The notes: generated from the letters alone by a model not told the origin. Numbered from the stretch's first letter, positions 6,077-13,517 are shown. The stretch: 13,517 nt of DNA from Zelonia costaricensis (GCA_030849075.1 JASAOO010002914.1:1-13517); one strand, 5' to 3'. Numbers and translations are program-made.

Positions 6077-7243
6077 TCATGACTTCGCGCCGACCGCCTC
6101 CGCTCCGTGTGCCTCGCCTCCGTCTTGGATCGGGTCGTGCTCCGCTTCATGTTCGGCCGGTTGTTGCTGCTGCTGCTGCTGCTGCTCCTGCGCGCGCCGC
6201 TGCTCTTGTCGCGCCTTCTCCTTCCGCCACGCCTGTCTGTGCCGCGCCTCGCCAGCGCTGAGCTCGATGCGCTGCTGCCGCTCCAGCTCGCAGCCTGGGT
6301 AGACGCCGTCTTCGAACTTGCGGTCGAGCAGATTGCCATCCACCACGGAGTCGGAGGTGAAGTGGAAGGGTGGGGTGAAGGTAGTGTACAGGAAGGTGCT
6401 GCGGGCCTCGAGGGAGGGGTAGTCGTCACTCCAGTCGCTCATCGTCACGAATCCCTCCATCGGCACGACGTGGTCGGTGTCCACAACACGGCGAGTGAAC
6501 AGGACGCCCTCCAGGTGGTCCAGCTCGTGCAGCGCCATGCGAGCGCGCATCTGCTCCAGCGCCACGGTGAAGGTGTTGCCCTCCTGGTCCAGCGCCCGTA
6601 TCCGCACCGTGAGGGGGCGCTCGATGTAGTGCAGCAAGAACCCGCTGCTCGCGCACGGCTCCCACGCAAAGCCGGTGCGCCCCGCATCGCGCAGCTCACG
6701 CATCTTGATCTCCTCGAAGTCGACCCACGACATGCCGCGCCGCGCCGCCTCGGCCCGCCACGCCTCCTCATCGAGGTTCACTGGGTTGATGAACACGGTG
6801 CCGTCGAAGAGGGTGAACATCTGCACGTTCCAGCCCGTCTGCGGGGCGCTCAGGGACGGGTACTGGTAGTAGTGCCGCGCCTCCTTCACAGTGGCGATGA
6901 GCTCGGCGTACTCGCCCCGAGCGACGCGCTGCGGGTCGAGTGGGTACTGGCGGCACCACAGCGAGCGCGCGGGCAGCTGGATGATGGGGTGCTTCTCCGG
7001 CACGGACTGCCCAGGCTCGTACGGGCGGTTGCCGTCCGCGCCCGCGGTGGAGGCGGTGCTGCTGCTGCTGCTGCAGAGGCGGTGCTGCTGGCGCGCCGCA
7101 CACCCGCAGAGGGGTGCACCCGTCGCCACGGCGGAGGTCCCGAGGCGCAGCAGGCGTGGGGCGGCGTGGGCGACGGCGTGGAAGGCACCGCGCCTCGGGG
7201 TGAGGGCGGTGCTGGAGACACGGGTGAGAAGGGCACCGCGCAT
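6077..7243 (-). CDS. PDF1: Divergent peptide deformylase-like protein, probably mitochondrial (388 aa)
   Basis: Peptide deformylases are metalloenzymes that remove the N-formyl group from newly made organellar proteins. Three motifs are visible. Motif I is PSLSAPQTG at 129-137 (family GxGLAAPQxG). Motif II is EPCASS at 195-200 (family EGCLS). Motif III is HELDH at 239-243. The three metal ligands (Cys197, His239, His243), catalytic Glu240 and motif I Gln135 are kept, but motif II has Pro for Gly and Ala for Leu, and motif I has Ser-Leu-Ser for Gly-Leu-Ala. The first 69 residues contain Arg but no acidic residue (first is Asp70), as in a mitochondrial presequence. A Ser run at 58-62 and a poly-Gln run at 354-361 are both coded by CAG-type repeats. 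The C-terminal extension (about 285-388) goes well beyond the bacterial enzyme, which is near 170 residues. Trypanosoma brucei has two PDF-like proteins, and this resembles the more divergent kind. Family assignment is firm; activity is not, and the numbering in the symbol is tentative. Confidence 0.85.
   Translation of the reverse strand: MRGALLTRVSSTALTPRRGAFHAVAHAAPRLLRLGTSAVATGAPLCGCAARQQHRLCSSSSSTASTAGADGNRPYEPGQSVPEKHPIIQLPARSLWCRQYPLDPQRVARGEYAELIATVKEARHYYQYPSLSAPQTGWNVQMFTLFDGTVFINPVNLDEEAWRAEAARRGMSWVDFEEIKMRELRDAGRTGFAWEPCASSGFLLHYIERPLTVRIRALDQEGNTFTVALEQMRARMALHELDHLEGVLFTRRVVDTDHVVPMEGFVTMSDWSDDYPSLEARSTFLYTTFTPPFHFTSDSVVDGNLLDRKFEDGVYPGCELERQQRIELSAGEARHRQAWRKEKARQEQRRAQEQQQQQQQQPAEHEAEHDPIQDGGEAHGAEAVGAKS
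6164..6187 (-). repeat. CAG repeat coding poly-Gln in the deformylase-like protein
   Basis: A nearly pure CAG repeat on the coding strand gives Gln354-Gln361 in the C-terminal tail, downstream of the catalytic domain. Length variation here would keep the frame. Confidence 0.85.
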
Positions 7244-7271
7244 GATGACGGCCGCGTAGCTGCACTGCGTT

Positions 7272-7352
7272 CTGCGTGATGTGACGTACGTGTCCGTCGG
7301 TGCGGGACACGCGAGAGAAGAAAGAGGCGACGGGGATCAAGGGAGTAGGGAA
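7272..7352 (-). promoter_or_regulatory. Predicted trans-splice acceptor region of the deformylase gene
   Basis: The plus-strand purine-rich stretch at about 7310-7352 gives a minus-strand pyrimidine tract. No AG occurs on the minus strand between 7382 and 7274. The first AG is the CAG at 7273-7272, leaving a 28-nt leader with no ATG. Further CAGs follow closely at 7266-7265 and 7261-7260, so small heterogeneity is likely. Confidence 0.6.
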
Positions 7353-7445
7353 GTCGTGGGACATGTGCGGGGGGGGGGGTGCCTACGTGTGTGTGTGTGT
7401 GCGAGGGCGAACACAAATGCAACGGCAACGAGCGTGGCTGCAGTA

Positions 7446-7470
7446 ACACACACACACACACACACACACA
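7446..7470. repeat. (CA)n microsatellite
   Basis: An uninterrupted CA tract of about 12 units on the plus strand, which is (GT)n in the transcript. Confidence 0.95.
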
Positions 7471-7627
7471 GACGCACACACCACCGAGCTCGACGCTCCG
7501 CCGCATTCGGAAAGCGCGCAGGCGGTGCAGGACGGGGCTCCCCCACCTGCGCAGTTGTACGGGAAGTGAAGGACGAGGAGAGAAGCGGCGCGTTGCGGAC
7601 TGCAAACTCCTCAATCCCGATCGTCTG

Positions 7628-7652
7628 CACACACACACACAAACACACACAC
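7628..7652. repeat. (CA)n microsatellite facing the long (GT)n
   Basis: A CA tract with one AAA interruption, 25 nt away from the (GT)n block at 7678-7758. The two are complementary and can pair within one strand. Confidence 0.95.
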
Positions 7653-7677
7653 TCATGCACTCATCGTCAGAGATGCG

Positions 7678-7758
7678 GTGTGTGTGTGTGTGTGTGTGTG
7701 TGCGCGTGTGTGTGTGCGTGTGCGTGTGTGTTTGCATGTTTGCGTGTGTGTGTGTGTA
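7678..7758. repeat. Long imperfect (GT)n microsatellite
   Basis: About 80 nt of GT dinucleotides with interruptions (GCGC, GCGT, TTTGCATG). It reads as (CA)n in the minus-strand transcript and lies in the presumed 3' UTR of the 1590-aa gene. Confidence 0.95.
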
Positions 7759-8554
7759 GAGGACATCGTTGCTTCCGCATGCTCTAAGAGGTGTGGAAGC
7801 CCACTCTTCCTTCTGGACTTCACAATCGCGCGATGGGGGAGGAGGAGGAGGAGGAGGAAGATCGCTTTGAGTTGCACGGGTGCGCGGTGACACACCACGT
7901 CAATCCGCCCAACTCCCCCCTCCCCCCTCCCCTCCTTGTCCTCCCTTCCTCGGGCGGTAGCACGACGCCGTGCGGGGGCGCAGACGGCGCGCGCGTGCGC
8001 GCGAGAGAGTAGCGAGCGACCCGTAAAGAAACCAGGAGCAAAGAGGAGACGCAACACGACGGACAACGACGAGAACCGAATGTGGCGGAAGAAGGGATGA
8101 GGATGACGACATCGCGCTGACGGGAGTGTGGGGGGGAGGGGCCCACACGTGGTCGGCGCGCGTGTCTCGCACACGAAGGAAGAGAACGATGATTGACAAT
8201 GAAGCTAACGTGCGGGGGAGCAACCGTCTGCAGTGGCAGCAGAGGGATGGGGGGGTGGAGGGTTGAGGGCAGTACGGCGGGCAAACGCGTTGCGCCTCGC
8301 TGCCAGCACACGCGACACACCCGAGTGGGACGGGAACACCCTCCTACACGGGCACCACCATCATCACCACCATCACTCAAGAACGAAAAACACACACACA
8401 CACACCGAGGCAACACCGATATGCGACGCCTTCACGATAACACGCTCACAAGAGAGGAAGAACTCAAGGGGGCAGCGGCCACACGGAGAGCGGGTGCGGG
8501 GGAGGGGGGGGAGCACCACCTCGACACGTCTGCGCGGGCTCACGGGGTGGCCCG

Positions 8555-11500
8555 TCAGCTGTGCCACCGCAGCGCGTCCCGCACGGCGCTTGAGTTGTGT
8601 GCCCCACTCCCGCGACGCTGCGGCTGCTGCGGCGAGGGTGATGCACCTGCTGTAGCCACCGCCGCCGGCGCCAGCTGCGACGCTGCCGTGGACGGGCACA
8701 TGGACGGGCTGCCGCCGCGGCTGTCCAGAATCTGCAGCGGGTACTGACTGGACTGCTGCTGCTGCTGGTGCTGGTGCTGCTGTTGCTGATCCTGCAACGG
8801 CAGGAGGTGCAGGTTCGCGATGAGCTGCTCCTGCTGCAGCTGCTGCAGCTGCCGCCCCTGGAGGTCGTCCAGCACAAACACAAATGGCGTCTGCGTCCCG
8901 CTCTCCGTCATCGCCGGCGCACTGCGCGGCCCGCTGGCGGAGGCGCTGCCAAGCCCGTTGGACCCCGGCAGGACGTACGGCGAGGACGCCGCCGACAACG
9001 TGGGCGAGAGGCGGTGCGGCTTCGCGGAGGCGGGAGAGCCGCCGGCGACTGAAATCGGGCCCGCCGCCTCAACCGTCGCCGCCGGCGCCGCAGCGCCGGT
9101 CTCTGCCTCGCCCCCTGGCGTCCTGACGTGCGAGGTCACCTGGCGCGTGGAGGGGGCCGCGGTGGTGGTGGAGGAGGCCGGCGGCGGCCCCGATGCCGGC
9201 GGCGCTGCGCGTGGAGGCGGTGAGGCTGGAACTGCACCCGAGGCCGGCGCATACGTGCTCACGTGCGCGGTTCTCTTGGCGTCTGCTGTTGTGGTCTTCT
9301 CGCGCGACTGGCTGGACGCCGAAGCCGTCACGGCCGCCTCCGGCGCTGGGTCCACGTGTCGGCGCGCCGTGGGCAAGGGTGGCCCCGGCAGCGGCTCCAC
9401 CGCGGTGGAGTGCGCCGAGGGGGTACGAGCGACAGTAGCAGGCGACGCCGGCTTCTGCGCTGCGTCGGCGGACTCTGCCGCTGCCTTGGCGGCTGCCTCC
9501 TCCGCTTCCTTCTTCGCTGCCTGGCGCCGGCGGTACTCCATCAGCGCCGACTTGGGCTCTCGCATCGCTGCGGCGGCGGCAGAGAGGGCTGCGGTGGTGC
9601 TCGGGCTCTTGGTGAGGTCTGGCGAGCTGCCGCCCTGATGGCGGTCCGCCGCGGCACCGTTCCCGTCGACGGCGGCGCTTGGCGCCGTCTTCGCTGGCGC
9701 CACGGCAGGCGCCGCAGGTGTGGCGCGCTCGTACGCGCGCCGCGAAGTCGTGGTGGGCGCTGTGGAGGCCGCTGGCGTCGTCTGCGCTGCCGCTGCTGCT
9801 GCTGTGAGCGTGGTCGCGGTGGGGGCTGTTGGCCGGGCCTCTGTCTTCGCGGCCGTGGCGCTGCTCGCGCTGGAGCGGCGCCGCGCGTCTGCAGGCTGCG
9901 GCGACTTCTCGGGCTGCTGCGGCGGTGGTGGTGCGGCACTCGGCGTGGATGAGGTCGGGGCCAGCGCGGAGGCTGCCGCGACTGTGGCTGAGGCGGACGC
10001 GGGTCGAGAGGCAGTGGGGCCCCACGACTCTGCGTCATCCTCTGCCTCGAGCTCCTCCACAGGCGCAGGTGCTGATGCTGCGTTGGTGTTGGCCGCGTGT
10101 GGAGCCGCGCTGGGCTTCACCACTGGTGCTGCGGCAGGGGTCTTGAGGCCGGCGTTGATGCCCTCGCTGTGGCTGCGGCTGCTGCCCGTCCCACCCATCG
10201 ACGACGGCGGCACCACCACGGCGGCGGGGGGTGCGGTGGGGGGTTTGGCGGCCGCCAGCGGTGCGGCGGGTGTGGGTGCCAGGGCGACGGGGCTTGGCGC
10301 TGGCTGAATTTCGTAGCTGTACTCGTCCGCCGCCTCCACTGGCGTCTTGGGGCGCTCGAAGTCATACTGGTACGGTTCGTACGGGTTGGCGTCGCTCTTC
10401 GCTGCCGGCGGGTGCGGCTGCGGCTGCGGTTCGGCCGGCGGGGAGGGGGCGGGCTCTGGAGCCGCCGTTGCCGCAGCTGTGGGGGTGGTGGCCTTCGACT
10501 GGGGCTGCTGCTGCTGCTGCTGCTGGGGCTGCAGGTGGCCGTAGTCCGCGTTGGTCGTGCGCATCTCGCTGTCGTCCGGGTAGAGCGCGTACGGCCGCGA
10601 CATCGCGGACAACGTCGATGCGGTGGAGGGCTGGGCGAGGGCGGCTGGAGAAAGGGAGCGAGGCGAGGCGCCCGCCATCGGCGTCGCTGACTCCGACCCG
10701 CCTGCCGCGGCCGCTGAGGTGGGCAGGCCGTTCACCGTGAGGGACTCGCGGCGGCTGTGCAGCCCGGTGAGACCCGTTTCTGCATCCATGTTGCGCCGGT
10801 ACGGGGCCGTGATGTCGCTGACGACGCGGCCGCGCGGTGTGGTCAGGCCGGTGCGCCCGGCGGGCAGCGCCTCCTCGCCGTAGCCGACCACGAACCCGGA
10901 CAGGCCCCGGCCCGAGTGGCGACCCACGACGATCCCTGAAGCGGCTGCTGCTGCTGCGGTCGTGGTCGTCGCTCTGGTCGCTGTCGCACCCGCCGCAGAC
11001 GCCGACAGGGGCGGCGGCGCCGACTCATCGGCGCTGTGTACGTCGCCGCACTTCACAGAGATGGACGCGGCCGGCGTCGCGGCCGCGGATGCTGCTGCGG
11101 CCTCCGCTGCGTCCTGCGCGCGGCCCCAAATCGCCGGGCTGGCGCGGCCGCGTGCGTGCGGCGAGTTCATGGAGCGCTGCGGCTTCGGCGGCGGCACGAA
11201 GCTCACGCCGCGGATCGGGACGGGCGCGAGGTGCTCGATCACTTCGTTGCCCTCCTCGTCCAGCGTCATCTTCGGCTCCGGGTACATGCCGAAGAGGTCG
11301 AGCTGCTCGGGAATGTAGAACTGCCGCCGGCCTGGGCGGGTGAGCAGCAGCGGGTCGACGATGTGCGAGCGCCGGTACATCTCCTTCGCGTCCTCGGCGA
11401 ACGTCATGTCGAGCCGCGAGGTGCCGGGCACGTTGCAAGTCTCGTGCGGCAGCGTCACGAGGCGCTGCCGCTCCTCTGCCGGCACCTCCGCCAGCGGGTC

Positions 11501-13327
11501 GCGCGGCGTGCTGCCCGGCGAGGCCGTCCGGCGAACCGTGCTGCGCCACTCCGTGTTGAGGTTGAAGGGTTCGAAGGTCGTCGTGGCGCGGCTGGCGACG
11601 CTGACCTGGCGGTCACGCCGCACGGACGACCTGGCGACAACGCTGCCGCGACCCGCCGGGCTGGAGCCGCGCGGCGTGCGCGGGGTGCGGGCACCGTCGG
11701 CGCTGGCGCCTGCCGCGGCGGGGGCCATCTCACTCAGGCGCGACGGCGGCGCGTGGAAAGAGCGGTGGCTGCCGGGTGCGGCGACGGAGGCCTTGCGTGA
11801 CGAGGGGGTGACGGCGGCCTCATCGCGGGCAGCGGGGGTGGACGGCACCGAGGCGAGCGACATCGACGCCGGCGCCTGCCGCGCATCGGGGCTTTCCCTC
11901 CCCTGCGGCTGCTGCAGCTCGTGGAGTGCACCGGCGTCGAAGGGGGAGCTCGCACGGCTGCCGCCCGCGGGCCTCTCCCGTGTCGAGTCTTCGCGAGAGG
12001 AGCGGTGGTGGTTGTGGTGATTGTGGTGCGACGAGGTGCGCGAGCGGCGCGACTCGGACGCCGCCACACTCGCCTTCGCCCCCGGTGGGGCTTCGGAGGC
12101 GGTGCGCTTCGGCCGGGAGCTGGCCACAGACCCCTCCACTCGCGCAGATCCCGCGCCTGCAGCGGCTGCGGCTGCGGCGGTGGTCGTGGCCCGGTCGCCG
12201 TCCATGGTGCGGTGCGACGACGCGGCGACGACATCGGCGTCGCGTGTGGCGCGGGCCCCGCTGCGGAGGGAGCGGCGAACTGAGGAGGCGAGGGAGGAGG
12301 GTGGGTGGGCGGCGGCGTCGGGGTCGACGCTCTGCTGCCACGTGCGCACAAACGCGTCCGGCCTCACGGCCGTCCCCGCCGCGGCGTTGAGGGAGGCGAG
12401 CGCGACGGCAGCCGTCGACGGCGGAGTGGCGACGGGCGCGGCGGGCCGGGCTGCCGGCTGTGAAGCGACGGTGGTGCTCGTCACCGACGCCTTGCCTGCG
12501 TGGTGGGGCTTGCGGCTGCTGTGGATGCTGGGGTCGGCCGCCGCGGCCGCAGGGGCCTCCGCGGCGAGGGCGCTGCTGTGCACCGGCATCTCGTCAGGGA
12601 ACGCCAGGGACGACGATGCGGCCGCGTTGCTGGGCGAGCGGGAGGGCTTGACGCGATTCGCGGAACTCTCCATGGGTACCGCCGCTGCTGCTGCTGCTGT
12701 GGTTGCGGGTGCGGATGGGCGTGTGGCGTGCGCGGCGGCGGCCCCCCCGTTCCGGACGGAGTCGCTCATTGCAGCTGAGGAGGAGGCGGGTGGCGCGGTG
12801 AGGGAGGGGCGCCGGGGGTCGATGGACGCCGCTGTGGCGGACATGCGGTCGATGCGGCGCATGGGCAGGCGGGAGCTGTGCGTGCTGGCGCGGCTGCTCG
12901 GCACCGCCTCCTCCACCGCCTGGGCCGGCTCGTGTGCGATGCTGCTCTTCACACTCTGCGCCGTTGCCTGGATGTTGCCGTCGACCTCGCGTGGGGTGTG
13001 TGAGCTGTGGTGCGTGTGCCGCCGCGAGCCGCGCTCACTCCCGTCCGGCGGGTGGCTGTCCAGCGTCATCGAGTCACGCCCGTTGTGGTGGTGACGGCGG
13101 TGGCGGTGGTGGTGGGTGCTGCCGTTGGTGTCGTCAGCGTTGTGTCGCGAGCTGCTCGTGCGGTGCTCCGACGGCGTCCCCTCGTCCCCGCTGCGGTGGC
13201 GACGACTGTGATGGTGGTGGTGACGCCGCGGCTCTTGCGGCTGCGACTGCGCTTCTGCGTGGGCGCCATCGTCCGCCCTGGTGGGGACTGCGGTGCTCGG
13301 CACGCTACACGCGGTAGCGGAGTCCAT
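8555..13327 (-). CDS. Large, mostly disordered protein of unknown function (1590 aa)
   Basis: I do not recognise this protein. It is a single open frame of 1590 residues, starting at ATG 13327-13325 and ending in TGA. An in-frame TAG lies directly before the ATG (13330-13328), so no upstream in-frame start is possible. Most of the chain is Ala/Ser/Thr/Pro-rich and looks disordered. His-rich clusters lie near residues 36-44, 72-81 and 434-442. An ordered-looking core spans about 585-735: it is rich in aromatic and hydrophobic residues and contains EPFNLNTEW, EMYRRSHIVDPLLLTRPG, QFYIPEQLDLFGMYPEP and IRGVSFVPPPKPQ. Two shorter aromatic patches follow, near 912-922 (PYALYPDDSEM) and 981-1008 (NPYEPYQYDF...). 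A charged, Ala-rich probable helix or coiled coil covers about 1259-1290. A Gln/Leu-rich stretch lies at about 1489-1540. I see no signal peptide or membrane segment. Many SP/TP and RxxS sites suggest phosphoregulation. A cytoskeletal or scaffold role is possible but is only a guess. It is the most upstream gene in the window. Confidence 0.85.
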   Translation of the reverse strand: MDSATACSVPSTAVPTRADDGAHAEAQSQPQEPRRHHHHHSRRHRSGDEGTPSEHRTSSSRHNADDTNGSTHHHRHRRHHHNGRDSMTLDSHPPDGSERGSRRHTHHSSHTPREVDGNIQATAQSVKSSIAHEPAQAVEEAVPSSRASTHSSRLPMRRIDRMSATAASIDPRRPSLTAPPASSSAAMSDSVRNGGAAAAHATRPSAPATTAAAAAAVPMESSANRVKPSRSPSNAAASSSLAFPDEMPVHSSALAAEAPAAAAADPSIHSSRKPHHAGKASVTSTTVASQPAARPAAPVATPPSTAAVALASLNAAAGTAVRPDAFVRTWQQSVDPDAAAHPPSSLASSVRRSLRSGARATRDADVVAASSHRTMDGDRATTTAAAAAAAGAGSARVEGSVASSRPKRTASEAPPGAKASVAASESRRSRTSSHHNHHNHHRSSREDSTRERPAGGSRASSPFDAGALHELQQPQGRESPDARQAPASMSLASVPSTPAARDEAAVTPSSRKASVAAPGSHRSFHAPPSRLSEMAPAAAGASADGARTPRTPRGSSPAGRGSVVARSSVRRDRQVSVASRATTTFEPFNLNTEWRSTVRRTASPGSTPRDPLAEVPAEERQRLVTLPHETCNVPGTSRLDMTFAEDAKEMYRRSHIVDPLLLTRPGRRQFYIPEQLDLFGMYPEPKMTLDEEGNEVIEHLAPVPIRGVSFVPPPKPQRSMNSPHARGRASPAIWGRAQDAAEAAAASAAATPAASISVKCGDVHSADESAPPPLSASAAGATATRATTTTAAAAAASGIVVGRHSGRGLSGFVVGYGEEALPAGRTGLTTPRGRVVSDITAPYRRNMDAETGLTGLHSRRESLTVNGLPTSAAAAGGSESATPMAGASPRSLSPAALAQPSTASTLSAMSRPYALYPDDSEMRTTNADYGHLQPQQQQQQQPQSKATTPTAAATAAPEPAPSPPAEPQPQPHPPAAKSDANPYEPYQYDFERPKTPVEAADEYSYEIQPAPSPVALAPTPAAPLAAAKPPTAPPAAVVVPPSSMGGTGSSRSHSEGINAGLKTPAAAPVVKPSAAPHAANTNAASAPAPVEELEAEDDAESWGPTASRPASASATVAAASALAPTSSTPSAAPPPPQQPEKSPQPADARRRSSASSATAAKTEARPTAPTATTLTAAAAAAQTTPAASTAPTTTSRRAYERATPAAPAVAPAKTAPSAAVDGNGAAADRHQGGSSPDLTKSPSTTAALSAAAAAMREPKSALMEYRRRQAAKKEAEEAAAKAAAESADAAQKPASPATVARTPSAHSTAVEPLPGPPLPTARRHVDPAPEAAVTASASSQSREKTTTADAKRTAHVSTYAPASGAVPASPPPRAAPPASGPPPASSTTTAAPSTRQVTSHVRTPGGEAETGAAAPAATVEAAGPISVAGGSPASAKPHRLSPTLSAASSPYVLPGSNGLGSASASGPRSAPAMTESGTQTPFVFVLDDLQGRQLQQLQQEQLIANLHLLPLQDQQQQHQHQQQQQSSQYPLQILDSRGGSPSMCPSTAASQLAPAAVATAGASPSPQQPQRRGSGAHNSSAVRDALRWHS
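10503..10524 (-). repeat. CAG repeat coding poly-Gln in the 1590-aa protein
   Basis: Seven consecutive Gln codons follow the aromatic patch near residue 920. A second, longer CAG/Gln-rich region lies near 8750-8860 at the C-terminus. Confidence 0.9.
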
Positions 13328-13342
13328 CTATTCCCAGCCGAA

Positions 13343-13500
13343 CTCCACGTCAAGCGAGGACACGCACCGGTGCGTGTGCGTGTGTGTGTGAGAGAGAGAG
13401 GCGTGAGCGGCGCTGTGGATGCACCGCGTCGCAGCGCCTTCGACGTGTTGAGTACAAGACAAGAAGAACAACAAGGAGAGTGCGATGGGGAAACAAGCAG
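13343..13500 (-). promoter_or_regulatory. Predicted trans-splice acceptor region(s) of the 1590-aa gene
   Basis: Two pyrimidine tracts are available on the minus strand. The distal one (plus-strand purine-rich 13454-13500) is followed by its first AG at 13439-13438, giving a leader of about 110 nt. The proximal one is a (CT)n run from (GA)n at 13390-13401. It continues into CA-rich, AG-free sequence down to 13344-13343, giving a 15-nt leader. Neither leader contains an ATG. Sequence alone does not decide between them. Confidence 0.4.
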
Positions 13501-13517
13501 CGGGCCACGCAACCGTT

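Larger units (their letters stand above)
7244..8554. other. Longest spacer: 3' UTR of the 1590-aa gene and leader region of the deformylase gene
   Basis: About 1.3 kb without a convincing gene. It is the most repeat-dense part of the window: (GT)n at 7386-7401, (CA)n at 7446-7470 and 7628-7652, a long (GT)n at 7678-7758, GAG/GGA repeats at about 7838-7858, a CAC/CAT trinucleotide array at about 8352-8375 and (CA)n at 8389-8405. Open frames here translate as alternating Cys-Val, His-Thr or Ser-Pro strings. Confidence 0.7.

Noticed and set aside
6107..7279. 390-codon plus-strand frame opposite the deformylase
   Set aside because: It is an antisense shadow; its poly-Leu is the reverse of the CAG repeat.
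6886..7893. 335-codon minus-strand frame overlapping the deformylase start
   Set aside because: It passes through several CA/GT tracts and overlaps the deformylase out of frame; no family features.
8352..8375. CAC/CAT array as a CRISPR-like or His-tag-like coding element
   Set aside because: It is a plain trinucleotide microsatellite with no spacers and lies outside any supported gene.
7653..8416. Several minus-strand frames in the 7.6-8.4 kb spacer
   Set aside because: They are mostly translated microsatellites and Pro/Ser/Arg strings with no conserved motif.
12021..13094. 357-codon plus-strand frame opposite the 1590-aa gene
   Set aside because: It is low-complexity Ala/Arg sequence mirroring the Ala/Ser-rich sense frame; no plus-strand acceptor-like signal stands out.

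Overview
The window looks like nuclear DNA from a trypanosomatid, most likely Leishmania or a close relative (Leishmaniinae). The coding sequences have no introns, are very GC-rich and all lie on the minus strand. They are separated by spacers of about 0.8-1.3 kb full of (CA)n/(GT)n tracts and purine runs. On the transcribed minus strand those purine runs are the polypyrimidine tracts expected before spliced-leader acceptors. This fits a segment of one polycistronic transcription unit. The species cannot be fixed from the sequence alone.

In transcription order (high to low coordinate) there are four genes. (1) 13327-8555: a 1590-residue, mostly disordered protein of unknown function, with His-rich and Gln-rich tracts and one ordered-looking core. 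(2) 7243-6077: a divergent, probably mitochondrial peptide deformylase-like protein that keeps its metal ligands but has altered motifs I and II. (3) 5286-3271: pescadillo (PES1/Nop7), a 60S ribosome biogenesis factor with an N-terminal pescadillo domain, a BRCT domain and a basic C-terminal tail. (4) 2043-1078: a 321-residue protein with short duplicated motifs (GxWxEE twice, LYTG...STxR twice) that resemble microtubule-inner proteins of ciliary doublets. That last assignment is tentative.

Upstream of genes 2, 3 and 4 there is a pyrimidine tract (minus strand), then a stretch with no AG, and then a first AG that would leave a leader of only 28-41 nt without an upstream ATG. Gene 1 has two plausible acceptors. 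Genes 1-1077, 2044-3270, 5287-6076 and 7244-8554 leave room only for UTRs and simple repeats; I see no convincing extra gene, RNA gene, mobile element or CRISPR array.

The four proteins have no obvious common pathway (unknown, organellar protein processing, ribosome assembly, possible axoneme). That is normal for trypanosomatid gene clusters, where neighbours are co-transcribed without being functionally related. I do not see an evident new multi-gene system. The best leads are the possible microtubule-inner protein, the altered deformylase active site, and the conserved-looking core inside the disordered giant.
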